From assembly GCA_023247445.1 (NCBI GenBank), contig JAHFGL010000002.1, forward strand, positions 128,553 to 162,603: DNA of 34,051 nucleotides, in the 5' to 3' direction. This document shows, piece after piece, positions 7,732 to 16,700 of this stretch. The translations under genes were made by a program, and so were the position numbers. Every line of letters starts with the position of its first letter. Position 1 is the stretch's first letter. Origin of the DNA: Candidatus Omnitrophota bacterium (GTDB taxonomy: Bacteria; Omnitrophota; Gorgyraeia; Zapsychrales; Zapsychraceae). The notes under the pieces were generated by a model that made no database searches, had not been told where the DNA came from, and saw only the letters and a list, made by a program, of their open reading frames with translations.

Positions 7732-10700
7732 ATGTATATATATACATCTAAAAATTTATTTAAAGTATTAAGGCCGGTGGTTTCGTGGCTGTTGTGCGTG
7801 AGCTTTAGCATAACAACCATTATTCCTCCGCAGGCGGCCTATGCCCAGAATTTTTTGTCTCTGCCTTCCCCGGGAACAGTCGTTTCATTAACCCCTGCTT
7901 ACAATCCTGCAATTATCCGTGGGATCACGCTTTATCCCGACAATCCGCTTAAATTCGATTTTATCGTCGATGTTGGTGATGATAATTTGCAAGGCCTGGT
8001 TTTAAAGAAAGAATCGGAGAAGCTGATTAAATATTTTTTAGCTTCGTTAACCGTGCCGGAAAAAGAGATGTGGGTCAATCTTTCGCCATATGAAAAGGAT
8101 CGTATTATTCCACAGAGTTTTGGCAAAACGGAGATGGGCCGGGATTTACTCATGCAAGATTATATGCTCAAACAGCTGACGGCATCTTTGATGGTTCCTG
8201 AAAATTCACTAGGTGAACAATTCTGGCAACGCGTTAGAGCAAAGGTTAAGGAAAAATTTGGCGATGTCAATATTCCAACGGACACTTTTAATAAAGTTTG
8301 GATCATCCCTGACAAAGCGGATGTCTTCGTCAACGATCACAGTATTTTTGTCATTGAAAGTCATTTGAAGGTGATGCTTGATGAAGACTACGTGGCTATC
8401 AGCTCTCAGCCTTCAGCTATCAGCAGCAATCAGCCCACAGCTCAACTGAAAGCTGATAGCAGAAAGCTGACAGCCCCGATAAAAGAATTGCTAAGGGAAA
8501 TAATTATTCCCGAAATCGAAAAGGAAGTTAACGAGGGCAAGACCTTCGCCATGCTTCGCCAGATTTATAATTCGGTGATTCTGGCCACGTGGTACAAAAA
8601 GAATCTGCAGAAAAGTTTGCTCGGCCAGATTTATGTTGATCGCAGCAAGACCGCCGGCGTTGAGAATAATGATCCACAGATGAAGCAAAAAATTTATGAT
8701 CAATATCTTCAGGCGTTTAAACAAGGCGTTTATGATGTTGTTAAAGATGATTACGATCCAGCAACGCAAGAGGTTATTTCCCGAAAATATTTCTCCGGCG
8801 GCGCTGCTTTTAACAAAACACCTGTCAAGGCCTTGACTCTTCCTACTCCGGCTAAGGTACTTCGTTTTATCAGCCGTCCACATGAAACAGAAACTGTTAA
8901 TTTAGCAAAGCTTACTAAAGAGGAAACTCAAGCCGACGTTCCTCTGGCCGATGCGGCGATGCTGACGCTATCGAAGGCGTTTGACGCAATCAGAGAAAAG
9001 CCGCGTGCGGGTAATGGTCAATACTTTACCCAGGCTGCTGATCTACTTGTTGCAAAAATGGAAGAGACTGTCCGCGCCCAGGATCGTGTGGAGCTGACCG
9101 GCGATCAGTTTAGATCTTTAGTTGAAAAGGCGTTACCACACAGAGCCGAGGGAAGAGAATTGCCACTGAGTCCAATATTTGCTAAGGGCTGGCGAGTCTT
9201 TTTGATTAAAGACAGTGCCTATCAACAATCAGAAATTCAAGGCAGTTATTTTGAATATGTTGAATTGTTGGAAAAAGCCGAAGGACTTGATGCGGGTCAA
9301 AACGTTTTATTCTTTCGGGCGCCTGATGAATCAGGAGATATTTATAAAAATTTTATGAAAAGTATTGAAAATTATGACGATGAAAATTGGAGTCCCGGAG
9401 ACATCATTGACTTAAAAGCATATTTTATGGAAGAGATCGGACATTTTGTTGCCTGGCAATCAGCAGTTGTTGGCACAACCCGCACTTTAGAACAAACGAT
9501 TCAGGAAAAATTATCGCAAAAACTTCCCAAAGGTTCTGCGGCATCAGCAACGCATGAAATTATACGCATGATGTTTTATGGTTTGTGGGGGGCAACGTCC
9601 GTGCTCGAGGGAACGTCAAAGAATGCGCGCGAAACGGCGAAAAAAGAATATGGTGCCGTTGTTGATGACGCCTACACCGCGCAGTTTATGTATGTGTTTA
9701 ATCAACGGCCGCCGAGCCTTGATGAAGACAAAGCGTTGCTGGCGCTGAGCACAGAAGAGATTCGACAATACGTTGAGGCTGTTAAAGCAACTCATCCTCA
9801 TTGGAATTGGAATAAGGCGGCGGAAGTTGTTAATGAGGAACTAATTCGCGAGTTAATCGAAGGCATTCAGTTAAGAAATACAAATGAAGCATTGTCCTTT
9901 AAGCGGTCCGTATTAGTGCGAAAGGATCTTCTAGAAATTCTTCGTGATTTAGCTACGGGCAATCTCAAAGACGCAAAAACTCTTTCAGAACGTTTTAGAA
10001 CCATTAACCGTCATTATCTTCTGGGCCTTCGCGGTAATGAGGAGATTTTAAGAACTGAAACAACGTATAGCGATATGTCAGATGATTTTATTCGATCAAT
10101 CGCTGGTATTTTTGATCGCGATGAGAAAGAAAATTTAGCTTACTTTGAAGAAATTCTAAAGAGATTACAAACGTTTTTACAGTTTAACGCCAATATATCG
10201 AAAGAAGATGTGGGACGATTTGTCGCGAAATTTTATGAAGAGTTGATTCGTAGTCAAAATATGTTTGTTAAAGGTAATCATTCGCTCTATGTAAACTTAA
10301 TGAATACCATGCTTCGTTTACACGGTCTTAATGGCGTCAATCACGGTTGGTTGGATATTTTAATTAAAAGTGATTCGATCGATGCCGCTGAATATTTTTA
10401 TGAAGAGATGATTCTAAAACGTAACCCTGAGTTAGCTCAACCTGCTAAGTCGACTTCCGCGCCGGCAAGAGTTGCCGATAGACCGTTTGGTTCAACGAGA
10501 TTTTCGTTTTTTCCATTAGGATTGGGGACGTTGTTTTACGGGCACGAGTGGCCGGTTGGTGATCCTAATTATGTCGAACCAACGCAAGAAGAGGTTGATG
10601 CGCATCTGTTGATGGCCTTTGAGCAGATGCATAACGAACAAGGCATTGTGATGATTGACACCGCCGCCGCGTACAAATGGGGAGAAGAAAAAATTGGGAG

Positions 10701-13700
10701 ATTCTTTGAAACTCACCCAGAACTGCGGTCTCGGGCTTTTATTGCCACCAAGTGGGGACTTGGCGCTGACTTTAAAGAAACGGATTATTCGATGGAGAAT
10801 CTTCTCGATTCTTTTTCCCGAAGTGTTGGACATATGGGCCATGTTGATTTGCTTTATATGCATTTCCCTTCGGTAACGACCTCTGAATCGCTCGAGCCTT
10901 TACGTGAAAGTCATCGTAAAATTGTCGATAGGATGATACGCATGAAAGAACAGCATGAAGGTGAATTGCAATTAATCGGCGTTACCTTTACAACGCCAGA
11001 ACAATTAGAGATGGCCATTAATGAAGGACTCATCAAGGATTTTGATGTCGTGCAGATGTATGCCAAAACATTTTTAGAGCGACCTGATTTGATTGCGAAA
11101 ATACAAGCGATGAACGATGGCAAAGGTAAAGCGATCGTTTTAAATTCACCTTACCGTAAAGCGGCTGATGAAGATAAAGAAGATGCCAAAGAACTTTATC
11201 AAAACATTCTAAGGCAAAAAGGATTCTCAGTTCTTTTAACCGGCACCCGTCATCATTTGCAAGAAACGATTGGTTATCTTGACGAAGCGATGTTGACTAA
11301 AGTTTTACGATTTGATGATAAAGTTAAGACTTTAGAAATTGAAGAAGATGGAGTTATAAGAAAATTAAACTCAATGGGAGGTTCAGGGATTAATGCCATC
11401 TTTGATCTTGGGGATACGGTTATCCGAGTTATGAAAAATGGTGGGAGATATTCTGAACAGCATAAATTTTTTATCCAATCATTAAGTCAAGGCACAGATG
11501 CGCATATTCCAACTTTTATTCGAGATGGTGAAACAGAAGATGGCTTCTATTTTACTGAAATGGGAAAGGTCAGTGGTGTAGTGCTTAATGAATACTTAGA
11601 TCGTTCGTTATCTAGGGAAGAGTTGGATCAGATTAAACAGTTACTAAAATGGCTTATTAAGAATAAGTTGGTTGTAGCCGATGGATTATTTAAACAAGGA
11701 CAGATGATGATAGGACGGGAGGGGGGTAGTCCTCTTTCAAAAGCCTATGCGGTGGATATTGATTTGTTAGGGCGGACAACACGATGGTCGCGGTCCATGC
11801 TGATTGAATCTTATTTAGATGATATTCAACAACGATCACGCAGAAAAATAGATTGGACTAAACTAGATCCAGAAAAAGAAATTAAGAAATATTTGGAGTC
11901 ACTGTTGCAGGATCCTGATTCTCTCGGATCTGATGAAGATCGGGCGATGCTGACCATTAACGATAAAGTTTTTGATATCTTGCATCGATATTTTGGAATC
12001 GCAGGGGATATAACCAAAGCCGACTTGGTAAATATTGTGGAACGATTTAAGAACGATAAAAAAGAATTTAATGATAAGCGTGCTAATGATTTTACGCGTG
12101 AAATTGCTAAGGCAGTTATTGAAGAGGAAGAAATTCCTGAGGCTGTTTTTGGGGCTGAAGAGTTATTAAAAGAAATGAAAGTGGCCGGCGTTTCTCTTTC
12201 ATCGCCCGCGGATGTGACACTCCTTTGGCGTACAAATCCAGATGGAAAAACGCTTGAGCTAGTTGACGCCCGCATTGATGCCGGCGGGACCACGATTAAT
12301 GCCGCGCGGACTTTTGGTTTGCAAGATAAAGGTTATGCTTTTACGTCTCTAACGGGAACTGGTCCAATTCATGATGCCTGGAAAGGAAAACTTTCAAACA
12401 AAAATATTGTGCCATTTCTTATCGCGATGGGATTGTCAGATACAAAAGTTAATGTTCGGCACATTATCGATGATCCAACGGAAAAAGATTCTCTGTTGTT
12501 TATGAATGGAAAAGGCGAACCGATTTCAAAAATTATCCTTGAAGATTTTAAAAAGAGAACCCAAGAGATGATCGCAGGTGATCGTATGCCTCAATTGGAG
12601 TGGTTGATGATGACCGCTGGCGGCGGCATTGTTTTTGAACCAGGAATTGAATCCCATGAAGTTTATGGGTCAATTATTAAGATGGCGCATGATGCAAAAA
12701 AAGAGGTCTTAATTGGTTTTAAAGAAACATCGACTGACAGCGATATGCTGGCTGTTTTAAATGTTCCTCGAGCAGAGCCTCAAGATATTCTTACACCTAC
12801 GGTTGAAGAGTTTATTAAAATGATAAAAGCGGTTTATTTATCTGAAGAAGGAAAAGTATTGGCGCAGGAAGATGAAATTAATATTGAGGAAGTCAAGAAA
12901 TTAAAAAGAGGAAATCTCTTGGTTGCAACAAGATTTGCTGAATATGCCCAAAAACTTATTGCCAGATTTAAATTGAAGGGGATTCTTATTAATCGTGATT
13001 ATCAAGGGATGATTTTTGTTTTAAATGATGGGCAACTTATAGATGGGAATGGGATTAATGTAAAACAAGTTAGTCCTACAGGGGCGCGTGATGCTGCTGC
13101 GGCAGGGTTTTTAATGGCGTTAACAAATGGGAAGGGATATAAAAAGGCTGTTGAATTGGCCAATCTTTTTTGGGCGGCAACGGTGAGATTGCCCGGAAGT
13201 GAAGTGGCAACTCCAGAAGCTCTTCCCAAAATTAAGGAAGAAAGAGATGTCGGATCATTTCGAAGAGTGTTAATCCATGATCTTAAGAATGCTTTGATGG
13301 TACTCGGTGGCTATGCTGAAATGAGGTCAGAGGAAGAAGAATTAATAGCAAAAGAAATGGCAATTGAAATGATGGTAAAAGATATAGCTGAAAGAATGAT
13401 GGATTTATTTTCTACCTTAAAAAATTTAGAACCTTCCCTGGAGATTTTGGCTCAACGCGAAAGTATTAAAAGAAGAGTTTTGCGACTTACTAAGATTATT
13501 AAAAATAAAATTAACCCAAAAGGGATAGAATTGCAGTTTTTGGGGGTACAATCTCGAGGGATTTTAAAGAATTTGAAAAAGATAGAGAGTTTTCTAAACA
13601 TATCAATTGATGGAAGTTTAATGAAAACAAAAGTTGATTTAAATCAGATTATTGAAGATATCGTTGATGACTATAATCTTATTTCCAGAAAAACGAGTGA

Positions 13701-16700
13701 TGACAACACGAAAAGTAAAGATGTTGAATTTGTCCTGGATTTGGATCAAGAGAATGAACTTCTTAGAGAAGCTTCGATTGATCAGTTGGGGTTATCGAGA
13801 GTTATTCAAAATTTGGTTGTTAATGCCCATTTTGAATTGCCTACTAATCGAAAAGGGCGAATTACGATTGCTACACAAATGATTGATCAGAGGCAAGTTA
13901 AAATTACAGTAACAGATAACGGAAATGGAATCGCCCCAGAAAGATTTGAAAAAATTTTTGAGGCTGGAGAATCAACCAAGGGAGAGCAAGGTTCAGGCCT
14001 CGGGCTTTATTCATCACGACAAATTATCGAGGCGCATGGTGGAACGATTCGCGTGGCGGAATCAATCCCTGGCGAGCGAACAACATTTGAAATCATTGTG
14101 CCGATTACAGAGGCTCATGATGAGGCGATGGTGACGTCAGAGCCAGAAAAATTTATTCTAAATCAGATTAAGGAAATGAAACGAGTTATTAATAGTGGAT
14201 CAAGAGATTATCAGCCGCTCTACGATGAAATTAAGTGGAATTTATCGATGAATTTGAGAAGTAAGTTGGAGTCTGCTCAAAAGCGATACGTTAACCCAGA
14301 TAATCCCACGGCGATCATAGATCTTCAGGCTTTCATGGCGATGGGGTTATACATGCTCGATCAAATGCGTCAATTTCCAGAAAATCCTTTTTCCAATAAT
14401 GTATTTGTAGAATTAAGGGAGTTAGTTAATCACTATAACGAACAAAAAGGAGATCACAGTTTCTTCTTAGAGTGGATTTTCTTGTCAGTTCAGTCGGGGT
14501 TTAATGCGGATACAAAAAAAGAACTTGAACTTACGGAGCAATTGCTTAAATTACCATCAGATATTCGAGATAAAATTATTCTATTAGCCTTAATGGATTT
14601 AGGTTGGCATATTTATAGCTTAGGCCAAAATCACATTAAGGCTGATGATGTTCTGGTTGATTTAAAGAAATTTAAATTACTTTTAAAGGCGACCTCCCTG
14701 ATATCGGATACCTCTCAAAAACAAAACATAAAATTGGCCATCGTCCGCATATTAGTTCCAGCCATCAACAGATGGTTTATTAACAGCAGTATCGAGGATG
14801 CCACTTTTGAGCAAATGATTGAAGAAGAAAAGACAAAAGCAGAGATCATTGTTGCGTTGGACTCTCAATTTGGTCTTGATCAAGTGATTTCTTGGATAGA
14901 AGAGGCAAAAGAAAATGATAGTAAAAGTAAAATCCCTCTTATATTCATGGGTAATCCATTAGAGATGGAATTGGGAGATGCTCACGAGAAAATTTTTAAT
15001 CCTTGGGAGGAAGACAGTCAGTATAGTTTGCTTCTTATGAATGAACAGCATGCGGGGCAGCAAAAAGCGGTTGAATATTATTCTAATGCTAAAGAATATT
15101 TGGTGAATCAACGTGCAAGACTAGGCGCTTTTCTTCTCTACAGGCCTATCACGAGAATTAATCAAACGAGGACTCAGTTTCTTAATCATGCAAAACAAAT
15201 TTTTAATTACCCTCAAAGTCCCTACACCTTTCTCCCTAGAGAAAACCTTAATCTTATTACAGTTAATCATGATATTGATAGTCAACATCGCTTTAGTGAT
15301 TTTTCAGTATCCTACTTTGATAAGAGCATAAAAGCATTGGGTAAAAAAATAAGGCAGGTAGTTATCTCTTTTTATAATCAGAGAACCAGAAAAAACGATG
15401 GGGATTTTATTCTAGATTATAAAGATTATCTAAAATTTGTCAGAAGCCATACGATTGATCCACGTATTATTCCTATTAAAGCGGTTTTCTTCGAAGATCC
15501 AACCCATACGATTGTGATCATTGATGACCTAACTCAAGATTATTTTAAGGGAAAGGAAGTCGAATTTCGTAGAGAAGACGGCTTTTTAGTCGAGATGTCG
15601 ATTCGTTTTATGACGGTCTCTGAAGCCATGCAGTATCCTGAAAAATTTAAAGAAGCGATGACATTGAAATCTGACGAAGCGATGGTGACGAGTGCTCGAG
15701 ATCTTGTTGGCGGGCAGTTAAATGATAAATATCTTGAGCGTATTCGGGAAATTATTAATCCGCAAGCCCAGTCACCCCAGAAAAAAGTTGCGCTATATTT
15801 TGGCGGGGCGGCGGATGTTTCAACCGCGCTTCGGGTAACGGAAGCTTCTGATTTAATAATTGTGGATAAGAATTCTTTTTATAGTACTTCATCTAACGTT
15901 CAAACAACTCCAGAATTACGAGAACAAAAAATAAGAGAGTATTTAGCTTACAAAAAAGATGGGGGTTATGGTTCGTATGATCATTTTGAGCAGATGGGAA
16001 TTTGGTTGTATTTAGAAGCAGAATTAAAAATTATGGGAGCGGAAAATATTGCTCTAGAAAATGATGATGCGAACCCACGGCACATTACAATTAACTTTAA
16101 ATGGCAAGGCCAAGAACGGACGTTGCACTATGTTAGTGAAACCAATATTTTTGATGTCGATCAATATAGCCAGTATCTTCGTCAATATGGCGGTGTTGAT
16201 TATTTAATATTGAAAGCATCAGCCTACGGAGCCAGCACACTGGTTTTGAGTCAGTTGCTAGATAGAGTCATTGGAGAATTTCTGAATCTTCAGGGGGCAC
16301 TAATTTCAGATGGAGATCACGGGTTTTCCTTCGAGACAACAGATGAGAAAGTTTTATCTCGAATAGAAGATGATGATCTTGAAAATTTAGAAGATCAGGG
16401 AGCAACGTTTGGTTATGGTAATCGTGCGCTTATTTTTCAAAAGCATGATGCGGCGATGTTGACTGATCGAAGACATTTTACAACGAATCAACATAGCGAA
16501 TATTATGGTCCATTTGTAACAACGGCGGTTAATGTTCTTAAGGCCTTAGAGGAGTCAATTGCAACACCAAAAGAAAAACGAAGTTCGCGTAACGATGAGC
16601 TTGCCGCACGTTATAAACTGCCAGAATTCTTTCACGATAAGTTACATGGTATTGCACAACAAATGATTGATGGCAATACTCCTGCCGCAGGTCGATATGT

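Noticed and set aside
10516-10863. 115-codon antisense frame over the aldo/keto reductase module
   Set aside because: The sense strand carries all reductase motifs; the antisense product is not recognisable.
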